From: Mycolicibacterium sp. P1-18
Lineage (GTDB): Bacteria; Actinomycetota; Actinomycetes; Mycobacteriales; Mycobacteriaceae
Direction: 5' to 3'
DNA length: 64,000 bases
NCBI RefSeq assembly: GCF_008329535.1
Contig: NZ_NPKR01000003.1
Coordinates: 248,001-312,000, forward strand
Numbering within the stretch: the first letter of the stretch is position 1; each line of letters starts with the position of its first letter. Shown here in pieces: positions 8,140 through 18,233 of the stretch. The notes beneath the pieces are model-generated. The model saw nothing but the letters and a program-made list of their open reading frames with translations. It was not told where the DNA came from and did no database searches. A program made the translations under genes and the position numbers.

Positions 8140-8781
8140 CTATTGGGGTGGTGCTACTGGGCTTGCGGCAGGCGGCGCGCCCGCACTGAGCATGCCGGGG
8201 CGCAAGCCCACTTCGCGTTCAACCGTCTCCCACACCATGGCCGTGAGATCGCCGAAGGTCAGGGACGCACGCATCGAGAACTGCACGAACGCCCCGTCGA
8301 GAAGGCACAGTATGCGGTAGGCGGCGTTGTGGGCATCCGCTACTTCGAACACGCCTTCGTCCTGGCCGCGACTCAACAAGCCGGTGAGAAGGGCGAGCTG
8401 GGCGAGCATTTGGCGCTCAACGGCAGCTGCCAGTTCCGGTCGCCGCTGCGAACTTGCCCACGCGCTCATCCACAGGCGTGCATCTCGTTCAGAGACATTT
8501 ACTTGCTGGGCGACGAAGCTGCAGAGAGCAGGCAGGGTGGGCTGCTGATCCACGATCGTCGTCGACTGCGCCAGCAGCGCTCCGGCGAACTGATCAAACG
8601 CACAGGTGATCAGTTCCTCCATCGTGGCGAAATAGTGGTGAACCAACGCCGGGGCTGCACCGATTTTGCCTGCGATGTCGCGGGCAGTGAGCCGGTCGAA
8701 GCCCTCGGCGTCAGCGAGGTCAAGCGCGGCATCCAGAATCTGCTGACGGCGTGCATCGGGACTCAGACGCCGCGTGGCCAT
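8140..8781 (-). CDS. TetR/AcrR family regulator (BetI-like)
   Basis: A 213-residue repressor: RRQQILDAALDLADAEG, then LTARDIAGKIGAAPALVHHY and FATMEELI form the HTH (residues 10-55), followed by a BetI-like ligand domain. It reads away from the second MBL-NCS1-acs operon, and a perfect palindrome (8811-8828) lies just before its start. I infer it represses that operon and itself. ATG 8781 is the only good start. Effector unknown; given the targets, an imported substrate or its product is likely. Confidence 0.85.
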   Translation of the reverse strand: MATRRLSPDARRQQILDAALDLADAEGFDRLTARDIAGKIGAAPALVHHYFATMEELITCAFDQFAGALLAQSTTIVDQQPTLPALCSFVAQQVNVSERDARLWMSAWASSQRRPELAAAVERQMLAQLALLTGLLSRGQDEGVFEVADAHNAAYRILCLLDGAFVQFSMRASLTFGDLTAMVWETVEREVGLRPGMLSAGAPPAASPVAPPQ

Positions 8782-8810
8782 GACGCCATCGTATCGCGCG
8801 GACCATGATC

Positions 8811-8828
8811 GTTGATCGAACGATCAAC
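8811..8828. promoter_or_regulatory. TetR-type operator
   Basis: GTTGATCG-AA-CGATCAAC is a perfect 8-bp inverted repeat with a 2-base centre, 30 bp upstream of the TetR start at 8781 and before the divergent MBL-NCS1-acs operon. Confidence 0.65.
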
Positions 8829-8979
8829 AGCAGTAGACGAATGCCCGGCTTTCAACTGCCCCAGTGACTCGCACTACGGCTGACCTCACACGAAACGACT
8901 CATCATTGACATAAGGAGAGCAGTCGTTGTTGACTACATGGCCAGTAAGGAATGAGATTCAGAACACATAGGAGGAGCA

Positions 8980-9045
8980 GTGCTTCCCAGCCCACACTTC
9001 GACGCCCGGAGGGTTCGGGCCGTGCCGTTGGCGCGGACGATCTGA
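8980..9045 (+). CDS. possible 21-codon leader peptide coupled to the MBL gene
   Basis: GTG 8980 follows a near-perfect AGGAGGAG site, the best ribosome-binding site in the vicinity. The frame encodes 21 residues (VLPSPHFDARRVRAVPLART plus I). It stops at TGA 9043-9045, which shares its A with the ATG of the MBL gene (TGATG). The MBL start has no site of its own. The arrangement suggests translation of the leader feeds the MBL gene by re-initiation. It may instead be a chance frame if translation begins at ATG 8952. Confidence 0.4.
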   Translation: MLPSPHFDARRVRAVPLARTI

Positions 9046-9836
9046 TGACGACATCGGGACTTCCAGTTGCCTCCGCCTGGTATGAGTCGGTTCGCGTCAA
9101 CGATTGGCTGGGCGTGGTCACCGAGCCGCACGTCCATCCCTTCCTGCGCTGCAACATCTGGCACCTTCGCGGCAGCGACGACGACCTGGTGGTTGACGCC
9201 GGGTTGGGTGTGCACTCCCTTCGGGCGGGCGCTCCACAGCTCTTCGAGCGCGAGCCCGCGCTGTTGTTGACGCACGCCCACCTCGACCACGTCGGCGGTG
9301 CCCATGAATTCTCGACGAGCTACGCCCACGTCGACGAACGAGCGACCGGGCCGTTGCGGGGCTCTCTACGCCGTGATCAGTTGATCGACGCGCTCGGACT
9401 TGCCATCACGCCCTACGTGGAAGCGATGCCCGAGCTGATGCTCGACGCGACACCGACAGACGACTACGACCTCGACGCCTTCACCGTCAAGCCTCCGCAG
9501 GCGTGCAAGCCGATCGTCGACGGAGACACCATCAGCCTGGGCGACCGCGTCCTCACGGCTCTTCATCTACCGGGTCATAGCCCAGGCAGCATCGCATTGT
9601 TCGATCCGGAGGAAGGAGCGCTCTTCTCCGGTGACGTGGTGTACGACCTCACACCCGGGGAAGAACTGCTCGACGGCATCAACGGTGCCGACGTCTCCGA
9701 CTACATCGATTCGCTCGAACGCATCGCCGACCTCGCCATCACAGTCGTGTACCCGGGTCACGGCGACCCATTCGGTCGCGACCGGCTCCTGACACTCACC
9801 CGTGACTACATCACCTCCAGATCCGCGACGGGCTAG
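9045..9836 (+). CDS. MBL-fold metallo-hydrolase (NCS1-linked, copy 2)
   Basis: A 263-residue MBL-fold hydrolase. HxHxDH lies at residues 77-82 (THAHLDHVGG), with HLPGHSPGS, FSGDVVYD and YPGHGDPFG supplying the remaining ligands. It is a paralogue of the protein at 5005; both begin MTTS and share EPHVH and HLRG, which supports the start at 9045 rather than 8952. Here the hydrolase gene precedes its NCS1 permease by 89 bp, the reverse of copy 1. With acs downstream, a product feeding acetate or a similar acid is plausible. Substrate unknown. Confidence 0.85.
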   Translation: MTTSGLPVASAWYESVRVNDWLGVVTEPHVHPFLRCNIWHLRGSDDDLVVDAGLGVHSLRAGAPQLFEREPALLLTHAHLDHVGGAHEFSTSYAHVDERATGPLRGSLRRDQLIDALGLAITPYVEAMPELMLDATPTDDYDLDAFTVKPPQACKPIVDGDTISLGDRVLTALHLPGHSPGSIALFDPEEGALFSGDVVYDLTPGEELLDGINGADVSDYIDSLERIADLAITVVYPGHGDPFGRDRLLTLTRDYITSRSATG

Positions 9837-9925
9837 CTCCCACTGACCTCGTATCTCGGCGCGTCTGCGCGTAAACCTCTCTGACACAACAGAACACCAC
9901 TCCACAAGCGAGAGCGAAACACATT

Positions 9926-11407
9926 ATGGCAACCACAGGTATCGATGCGAGTTCAGGGCGATTCGCCGACGGCGAGTTCGTTGCGCCTGCCGAGCCCCAA
10001 ACAAGCGCATTCCAAGTGGAGCAGCACGGAATCGACATGATCCCCGACAGTGAGCGTCACGGAAGACCACGAGACCTCGCCTGGCTATGGTTTGGCGCCA
10101 ACGTGATCTTCACCTACGTCATCATCGGCGCCTTGGTCGTCGGTCTTGGTCTCACTTTCTGGCCAGCAGTGTCCGTAGCCGTCATCGGCAACCTCGTCGC
10201 CGTGCTCGTCGGTATCTGCGCGATTCCAGGACCACGTGCCGGTACCGCCACTCTGGTGGTGTCCCGCAGCGTATTCGGCACTCGAGGCAACGCACCCGCA
10301 GCGGCGTTCAGCTGGCTCACCGCCGTCGGCTGGGAAGCAGTCAACATCGTCATCGGCGCCCTGTCGCTCTACGAAATCTTCAAGACAACCGGCCTCGGCG
10401 CTGGCACCGGAATGAAGGCACTGGCGCTGGTCGTCGTGGTCGTGCTGACCTTCGGTGTCGCGGTGCTCGGGCTCGCCACGATCACGGTGCTGAACAAGAT
10501 CTTCAGCTACCTGCTCGGCATCGGCACCATTGGACTCGGAATCTTCGTGCTGCCGCAGACCCAATTCGATGCCACCCCGTCTGCAGGCTCGTCCAGCTCA
10601 CTCGGGGTCATACTGCTGGCTTTGGCCATCGTCATGGCAGCACCCTTCTCCTGGGTCAACGTCGCCTCCGACTACTCCCGGTACCTCCCCCGCACGACCT
10701 CCGGATCCCGCGTCGCGCTGTGGACAACCCTGGGTTGCGCGGTGCCAGCGATCGTCATCACGATCATCGGTATTTCGGCGGCGAGTGCCACCGATATGCA
10801 GGACCCCGTGGCCGGCCTGCAAGCCATCCTCCCGAGTTGGTTCTTCACCACCTACCTCGCCATCATCGTCGGCGGCACCATCACCAACAATTTTCTCAAC
10901 AGCTACTCCTCGGGCATGAGCTTGCTGGCGATCGGGCTGCCATTCAAGCGTTGGCAAGCAGTCCTCATCGATGCCGTGCTCGGAACATCCGCCGCGGCTT
11001 ACGCGCTGTTCGTCTTCGACTTCTCAGAGTCGTTCACAGGCTTCCTGTCCCTGATGGTGGCCTGGATTGCACCCTGGTGCGGCATCTTCACCGCCGACAT
11101 GCTGCTGCGACGAGGCAAGTACGACGTCCATGCACTACATCACCGAGGCGAAGGCACCTACTGGTACCGCGCCGGGTTCAACCCGATCGGGCTCGGCTGG
11201 TTCCTCGCCGGGATCATCGGGGCTCTGCTCTTCGCCAACAGCGCCGTCTTCATCGGGCCGTTCACCGCCATGGTCGACGGTGGTGACCTGTCACTTGTCA
11301 TCGGATTCGTCGTTGCGTTCGGCGGCTACTACGTGAGCGCCCGAACACGTGTCCGCCGACAGACCGCCGAACTCCTCCCCGCACCGACCGTTCACAAGGT
11401 CGGCTGA
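9926..11407 (+). CDS. NCS1-family permease (copy 2)
   Basis: A 493-residue, 12-segment permease with GIDMIPDSERHGRPRDLAW at the N-terminus, GPRAGTATLVVSRSVFG, APFSWVNVASDYSRYLP and NNFLNSYSSGMSLLAIG. These are the same family landmarks as in the permease at 5787, but divergence is large, so this is not a recent duplication. It lies between the MBL hydrolase and acs on one strand; acs begins one base after its stop. Likely substrate is a small N-heterocycle, nucleobase or hydantoin-like compound. Confidence 0.85.
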   Translation: MATTGIDASSGRFADGEFVAPAEPQTSAFQVEQHGIDMIPDSERHGRPRDLAWLWFGANVIFTYVIIGALVVGLGLTFWPAVSVAVIGNLVAVLVGICAIPGPRAGTATLVVSRSVFGTRGNAPAAAFSWLTAVGWEAVNIVIGALSLYEIFKTTGLGAGTGMKALALVVVVVLTFGVAVLGLATITVLNKIFSYLLGIGTIGLGIFVLPQTQFDATPSAGSSSSLGVILLALAIVMAAPFSWVNVASDYSRYLPRTTSGSRVALWTTLGCAVPAIVITIIGISAASATDMQDPVAGLQAILPSWFFTTYLAIIVGGTITNNFLNSYSSGMSLLAIGLPFKRWQAVLIDAVLGTSAAAYALFVFDFSESFTGFLSLMVAWIAPWCGIFTADMLLRRGKYDVHALHHRGEGTYWYRAGFNPIGLGWFLAGIIGALLFANSAVFIGPFTAMVDGGDLSLVIGFVVAFGGYYVSARTRVRRQTAELLPAPTVHKVG

Positions 11408-11408
11408 C

Positions 11409-13379
<1,971 letters not shown>

Positions 13380-13572
13380 GGGCGGAAAGACGGGACCCAT
13401 CGGCGGTGACTCGGCCCTGCGGGTGCATTCGGTGGTCAGCGCGGCCGAAGCGCTGGACTCGTTGAGTAGCTGACCCCACTTGCGTGTCTCAATTCCAGAG
13501 AAACGAGATGCACGTGTGGACCCACTTTCCCGTCCCATCGCCCAAGGTGGCGCGTGCGGGTTAGTCATTTCC

Positions 13573-13761
13573 CCAACCCCGACGGCGACCTGGTACGCCT
13601 ACCGCGTCACAGACACCGAGTTTGGTGTCTTCGACACCTCCACGGTCGACATCGCCGCCCGAGGCGCCGACAAGCATCCTGTGCTGCGCCGGCTGACTGA
13701 CGAGCATCTCGCGTGCGCCCCGCGCGTCGAACACTTCGGAGTCGTCGCGGCGAAGGTCTAA
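13573..13761 (+). pseudogene. possible ABM-type monooxygenase remnant
   Basis: A short frame reads TWYAYRVTDTEFGVFDT and, about 25 residues later, APRVEHFGVVAAKV. These resemble the centre and end of small antibiotic-biosynthesis-monooxygenase-like proteins. The segment between does not fit and the N-terminal half has no good start, so I treat it as degraded. Position just before another remnant supports this. Weak call. Confidence 0.35.
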
Positions 13762-13858
13762 ACCCCATCGGGTTCCCCCGATTCTGCACGTTCGCCATTC
13801 CATGTAGGCGAGGGGCGACCAGCCTCTTGGCGACTGCGCGTTTGACGAAAGAACTGTG

Positions 13859-14029
13859 ATGACCTCCGAGTACAACTCCATACCGCCTAAGCGCGAATTG
13901 ATCCTCAGCCCATTCGACATGGCCTGCGTGGTCCACCAAAACCCAGGAATGTGGACCGACGCAGGCGATCAGACCCACCGCTACACAGACATCGACTACT
14001 GAATCGAACTCGCGCGCACCCTCGAGGGA
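13859..14029 (+). pseudogene. NtaA/SnaA/DszA-type flavin monooxygenase, N-terminal remnant
   Basis: From ATG 13859 the frame reads MTSEYNSIPPKRELILSPFD, then HQNPGMWTDAGDQTHRYTDI and DY-stop-IELARTLEG. Intact FMN-dependent NtaA/DszA-family monooxygenases have the same order with Trp at the stop (DYWIELARTLE). The TGA at 14000-14002 is thus a TGG to TGA nonsense change. Homology ends near 14029, about 400 residues short. The remaining stretch to 14176 has no recognisable gene; CGGCCA-N7-TGGCCG forms a small hairpin near 14060. Confidence 0.65.
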
Positions 14030-14176
14030 CCCGCGCGACAAGCGCCACCCCAACGGCCAGCAGCGTTGGCCGCAGTCGAGGGCTTTATTCGTTGCCCTCG
14101 CATGATGACGCGAAGATCCCGTCGGACAGAAAGGTGAATCGCTCGAGAGTGGTGCTGTCATCGCTGATCCGGGCGT

Positions 14177-15708
14177 CTACTCCTTGAGTGTCGCGTCGTG
14201 ATTCGCCTGGGCGACGTCCATGTCCAACGCCAAGGCGAACAGCGTGCGTTGGCGGGGGTCGTCCGGATTGCGGCCCGCGATCTCGGTGATCCGCCGGAGC
14301 CGATGGCGCACCGTGTGCCGGTGGACGGCCAGCCGCGCGGCGGCGACCTCCATCGCCCCAAGGGCGTCGAGGTACACCCGCAGTGTCGTCACCAGCTCCC
14401 CTGGCGCAGTGGCCAAGTCACCGAGCACCGTGCGGGCGAACGCCGCGCGGTCCTCAGCGGTGACCGCCGTCAACAGCTGCGCCAGCGCGGGGTCCTGCGA
14501 GACCGCATCCGGGTGTGCGGTCGACGCGGCGGCCGCCGCCGACCGCAGGGTGCGCGACCCGACGACTGTCCGGTGACGGCGCCCAGCGCGACCGACACCC
14601 CACGCACGCCGTGATCGGTACGCAATCCGGCGGACGGGTTGAGCAACAGGCAGTCGACGCGGCGGCTCCTCGGATGTGCCAGCAACACGTCGCACTGCGA
14701 TTCGAAGTAGTACCTCGCCAGGTTGCGCCCCACGTCAGGGGTGAAGTCGCCGTGAATCGTCGCCGCCCGGACCAGCGTGTCCTGGTATCCGGCGGCGATC
14801 AGGCGGGCGTCGACGTCGGCGTCGGGGACCGAGGACGCGAACACCCAACGGGCACATTCCACCCGCCACGCCAGATGATGCGGATCGCCCGTCGCCGGGG
14901 GTAGAAGCGTCCGCGACACCGCCGACACCAGCAGCGGAATGGCCTCGCGCATCGCCGTGTCGAAGGGATGCGTCCCGGCCAGTGCCAGGTAGCCACCGAC
15001 GAACTGGCGATCGAGTTCGACGGCGTGCAACTCAATTCGTTCGGCCCCGATGTCGGTGGCGTGCAGGGCGTCGCAGGCCAGGGGCGCGGAGGCACTCGTG
15101 TACTGACTCAAGGCGCGACGGGCCTCGGTGTCCGGACCGGACGGCGCGATGAGCGGCGCCCCGGCAGGCGAGCACACCAGCGCGCTAACTCCGAATTCCG
15201 TCTCGACGATTCCGAGGACGTCGCCGGCCGGGGCGCCGTGCGACAGTGACCGCGACAGCGCCCGCTGGACGCGTGCAGTGCTGCGGGCAGCGGCGATCTG
15301 TTCGCGCGACGCGTAGGCGGCCACCGTCTCGACGACCTTCTCCAGCGGCAAGCGCTCGGCGATCGACACCAACGGCAATCCGACGGCGGCCGCCGCGTCG
15401 ACGAGCGGAGTCGGTATGGACCGCAGCGCCAGCGAGGGTCCGGTGCTGATGCCCAGCGCGGCGATTCCCGCCGCCGACAGCCGCCTGACGTACTCGGCCA
15501 TCGCGACGGCATCGGTGGGCAGCATGAGCCCGGTCAGCAGGAGCAGTTCGCCGCCGCGCAGCCACCGCGTCGGGTCGACCATCTCGCTGACGTGAGCCCA
15601 CTCGACGGCGGTGTGGTCGACGTCGACTTCGTCGTCGACGAGGTGTGCGTCGGGACCTAGCTCGGTCAGCAGAACCGCGAGCGGCATCGCCGGGCGGGTC
15701 GTCGTCAC
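14177..15708 (-). pseudogene. PucR-family transcriptional regulator, frameshifted
   Basis: The N-terminal frame (GTG 15708) carries a purine-catabolism-regulator domain: HVSEMVDPTRWLRGGELLLL and TGLMLP, AAGIAALGIS, PLVSIAERLPLEKVVETVA. A central domain follows. The C-terminal helix-turn-helix is in another frame: TLRVYLDALGAMEVAAARLAV, HRHTVRHRLRRITEIAG and LFALALDMDVA. The switch is at about 14565-14575, where VSVALGAVT should continue into VVGSRTLRSAA, so one base appears gained or lost. GTG 15708 overlaps the stop of the iron-ADH-like gene. PucR proteins respond to small N-metabolites, so this was probably the regulator of the GcvPAB/transporter operon. A read error would restore a ~510-residue protein. 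Confidence 0.75.
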
Positions 15709-16550
15709 GGGGACGTGGCGCCAACCGTCAGCCCACGGGCCACCGCCTGCTGCAGGCACGTCTGTGCCGGCGATCCCGGGTCGTCGAGCGCTGCGGCCGG
15801 CAGGACAGTGCCGCCCTTGCAGCGCGGGCACGACGGCCCCCGCCGGTGTCCGGCGGTCGCGAGCGTAAGTGCCTGACGGACCTCGACGGGCCGGGTCTGG
15901 GCGCCGACGAGGTGGTGGACCGCAGAGAGGGCGAGGGTGCTGTCACGCAGAGTGGCGGTGTCGTCGATGACGGTGCAGGCGGCCAGGGCGACGGCCAGGC
16001 GCTTGAAGTGCCCCGTCTCGGGGTCGCTCTCGGGAAACACGCGCTCGTCGATGACCGCGACGGCAAGGAGCCCGTCGTCCTCGAACGTCTCGGCATAGGG
16101 GCCGAGGGTGACGACGCTGGTGGCCTCCTCGGCCAGGCCCAGCGCCGTTGGTACGGCGATGTGCGCGCGAGGCCGGGTTTGCGGCTGCTGTCCGGGCCGC
16201 CGCAGCGGGTTGCTCGCCAACAGCGCCACCGCCTTGCCGGTGGCGATCAGCGCGCTGTCGCCGACCGAAACCAAGGCACCGCCGGCGAACTGAGCCAAGA
16301 CTCGCGCGACCCCGTCGACGTCACCGTCACGGTCCGGTCCACCCGCCATCTCGACGACGCGCGCGGGCATCGAAGCCTCGGACAGCGCCCGCTCGACATG
16401 GGCCCTTGCCTCACCGCCGGTGCTGGCGTCGACCAGGATCAACGCGCGACTCTGCCCCATGTCGCGGACGAGTTCGGGCAGGTGGTCGATGGCGGTCGGG
16501 CCGGCGTGCAGAACACCGAGCTTGGTGTCGTGCGTCGATGAATCCTTCAT
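15705..16550 (-). CDS. short iron-containing alcohol-dehydrogenase-like protein
   Basis: A 281-residue protein starting at ATG 16550 (MKDSSTHDTKLGVLHAG). It has the NAD-binding half of the Fe-ADH/maleylacetate reductase fold: GALVSVGDSALIATGKAVAL corresponds to the GGGSxxDxAK loop and HIAVPTALGLAEEAT to the IPTTAGTGSE strand. Family members have about 380 residues; most of the helical metal-binding domain is missing here. The usual Asp-His-His-His iron site cannot be found, apart from VHHL near the end. It may be inactive, a dehydratase-like relative, or truncated. It lies 45 bp after gcvPB and overlaps pucR, so it is operonic. Confidence 0.6.
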   Translation of the reverse strand: MKDSSTHDTKLGVLHAGPTAIDHLPELVRDMGQSRALILVDASTGGEARAHVERALSEASMPARVVEMAGGPDRDGDVDGVARVLAQFAGGALVSVGDSALIATGKAVALLASNPLRRPGQQPQTRPRAHIAVPTALGLAEEATSVVTLGPYAETFEDDGLLAVAVIDERVFPESDPETGHFKRLAVALAACTVIDDTATLRDSTLALSAVHHLVGAQTRPVEVRQALTLATAGHRRGPSCPRCKGGTVLPAAALDDPGSPAQTCLQQAVARGLTVGATSP

Positions 16551-16595
16551 GCCGTCATCATCCTCTTCTGCGGCGCTCGGCAACCGTCGCATCGA

Positions 16596-18233
16596 TCAGC
16601 GATGTGCCGCCTTGGGGTTGCGTACCGGGCTCGGCATGCCGGCGAACGGCTTCCAGTGCGGCGGTTCGGACCGCACATCGCCGAGGTACTTGGCCCGGTA
16701 GGCACGCATCGACGGCGCCCAGGTGTCCGGCTCATTCATCACGTCGTCCTCGATCCGCGTGATGGCCACCCGGTGCGGCGCCGTCAGGACCGTCTCCGGA
16801 CTACTCGAGGCCTCCTCAGCCACGGTTCGGAACGCGTCGACGAACTGGTCCAGTTCGGCGCGGCTGTAGGACTCGGTGGGCTCGAACGTCGCCGGCTCGG
16901 GTACGACGTAGGGGTGATGGCTCGTCCAGTAGTGAAAGCCGAAGTCCGCCATGCGCACCGCCAGGTCCGCGGAGCTCACACCGGTGCGCTCGGCGAGGCC
17001 CTGCAGGCTGAAGCGCACCTGTTCGAGCCGGTGTCCGTGGGGAGCAAGAGGCGCTGTCACACCCGCGACCTTCACGAGTTCGTGCATCAGGTAGTTGTTG
17101 GCCAGCACGGCGCCCTCGGTCACCTGTTGCAGCCCCTCGTCGCCCAGAGCCAGGATCCAGCAATAGGCCCGCACTATCTGACCGGTCACCCCGTAGAACG
17201 GTCGCACCTTCCCAATCGAGGACGGGCGGTCGTAGTCCATGGTGTAGGTGTCGTCGCCTCGCCGCACGATCACCGGCACCGGCAGGAACGGTTCCAGTGC
17301 CCGGGTCACCAGGCATGCGCCGGCGGCAGGCCCGCCGGAGAAGTGCGGCGCGCCGAAGGTCTTGTGCAGGTTGAACTGGCACGCGTCGAAGCCGGCGTCG
17401 GCAGCCCGGGTGATGCCAAGCAGGGCGTTGGCGTTCGCCTGGTCGTAGATGCAGAGCCCGCCGAATTCGTGGACCAGCTCCACGAATTCGGCGATGTGCG
17501 GGTTGAACACACCGATGTCCTCCGGATTGGTGATCATCAACGCGGCACAGTTCTCGTCGAGTACCGCGCGCAGCGCATCCACGGTGGGGTACCCGTCGGG
17601 TCCGGAGACGATGGTGTGGACGTCGTATCCGGCGGCACGGGCGGTAGCGGCGTTGGACGGATGCGAGAAGCTGGTCGTGATGACCACGTTGCGGTGGTCT
17701 TCGCCGCGGGAGTGGTGGTAGGCCTGCACCATCCTGATGTTGGTGTAGATGCCGGCTGACCCGCTGGCCGGTTGCAGGCTGCAGGCGTCCAATCCCGATA
17801 TGGCGCAGAGGAACTGGCCGAGCTCGTGGAAGATCTGCAGCAGCCCCTGCACCGAGGACTCCGGTTGCAGCGGATGCACCCTGGCGACGTGGGCGTCGTT
17901 GGCCAGGTCGTCGTTCACCTTCGGGTTGTACTTGATGGTGCAGGTACCTTGCCCGACGTCGACGTTGAGGTGTGAACCCAACGTCTCCTGCGACAGGCGC
18001 AGCGCGTGCCGCAAGACCTGCGCCTGACCGATCTCCGGAAGGCGGGGCGCTTCGGTCCTGGCGGTGCGAATGAGGTGGCGGCGCCGGTCACCGCTCCGCT
18101 GCATCTCGGGTCCGGCGAGCGCGGGCAGCAGACCGCGCTCACCCGGGCTGCCGAGATCGGTGATCAACGGCTCGTTCCACCGCGCGCCGTGGTACCGGTG
18201 CGGTTGGGTGTCCCTGGTGGGAAAGTCGATCAC
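16596..18233 (-). CDS. gcvPB: glycine dehydrogenase (decarboxylating) subunit 2
   Basis: A 545-residue PLP enzyme, the C-terminal half of P-protein of the glycine cleavage system, which decarboxylates glycine and passes aminomethyl to lipoylated H-protein. Motifs: LGSHLNVDVGQGTCTIKYNPK, LQPASGSAGIYTNIRM, ITNPEDIGVFNPHIAEF, YDQANANALLG, and FNLHKTFGAPHFSGGPAAG with PLP-Lys at about 291. The last ~70 residues (EDDVMNEPDTWAPSMRAYR) extend beyond typical GcvPB. ATG 18233 overlaps the gcvPA stop (ATGA), consistent with a 1:1 heterotetramer. No gcvT or gcvH lies nearby. Mycobacteria usually carry a single-chain GcvP, so a split pair suggests transfer or a different amino-acid substrate. Confidence 0.85.
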   Translation of the reverse strand: MIDFPTRDTQPHRYHGARWNEPLITDLGSPGERGLLPALAGPEMQRSGDRRRHLIRTARTEAPRLPEIGQAQVLRHALRLSQETLGSHLNVDVGQGTCTIKYNPKVNDDLANDAHVARVHPLQPESSVQGLLQIFHELGQFLCAISGLDACSLQPASGSAGIYTNIRMVQAYHHSRGEDHRNVVITTSFSHPSNAATARAAGYDVHTIVSGPDGYPTVDALRAVLDENCAALMITNPEDIGVFNPHIAEFVELVHEFGGLCIYDQANANALLGITRAADAGFDACQFNLHKTFGAPHFSGGPAAGACLVTRALEPFLPVPVIVRRGDDTYTMDYDRPSSIGKVRPFYGVTGQIVRAYCWILALGDEGLQQVTEGAVLANNYLMHELVKVAGVTAPLAPHGHRLEQVRFSLQGLAERTGVSSADLAVRMADFGFHYWTSHHPYVVPEPATFEPTESYSRAELDQFVDAFRTVAEEASSSPETVLTAPHRVAITRIEDDVMNEPDTWAPSMRAYRAKYLGDVRSEPPHWKPFAGMPSPVRNPKAAHR

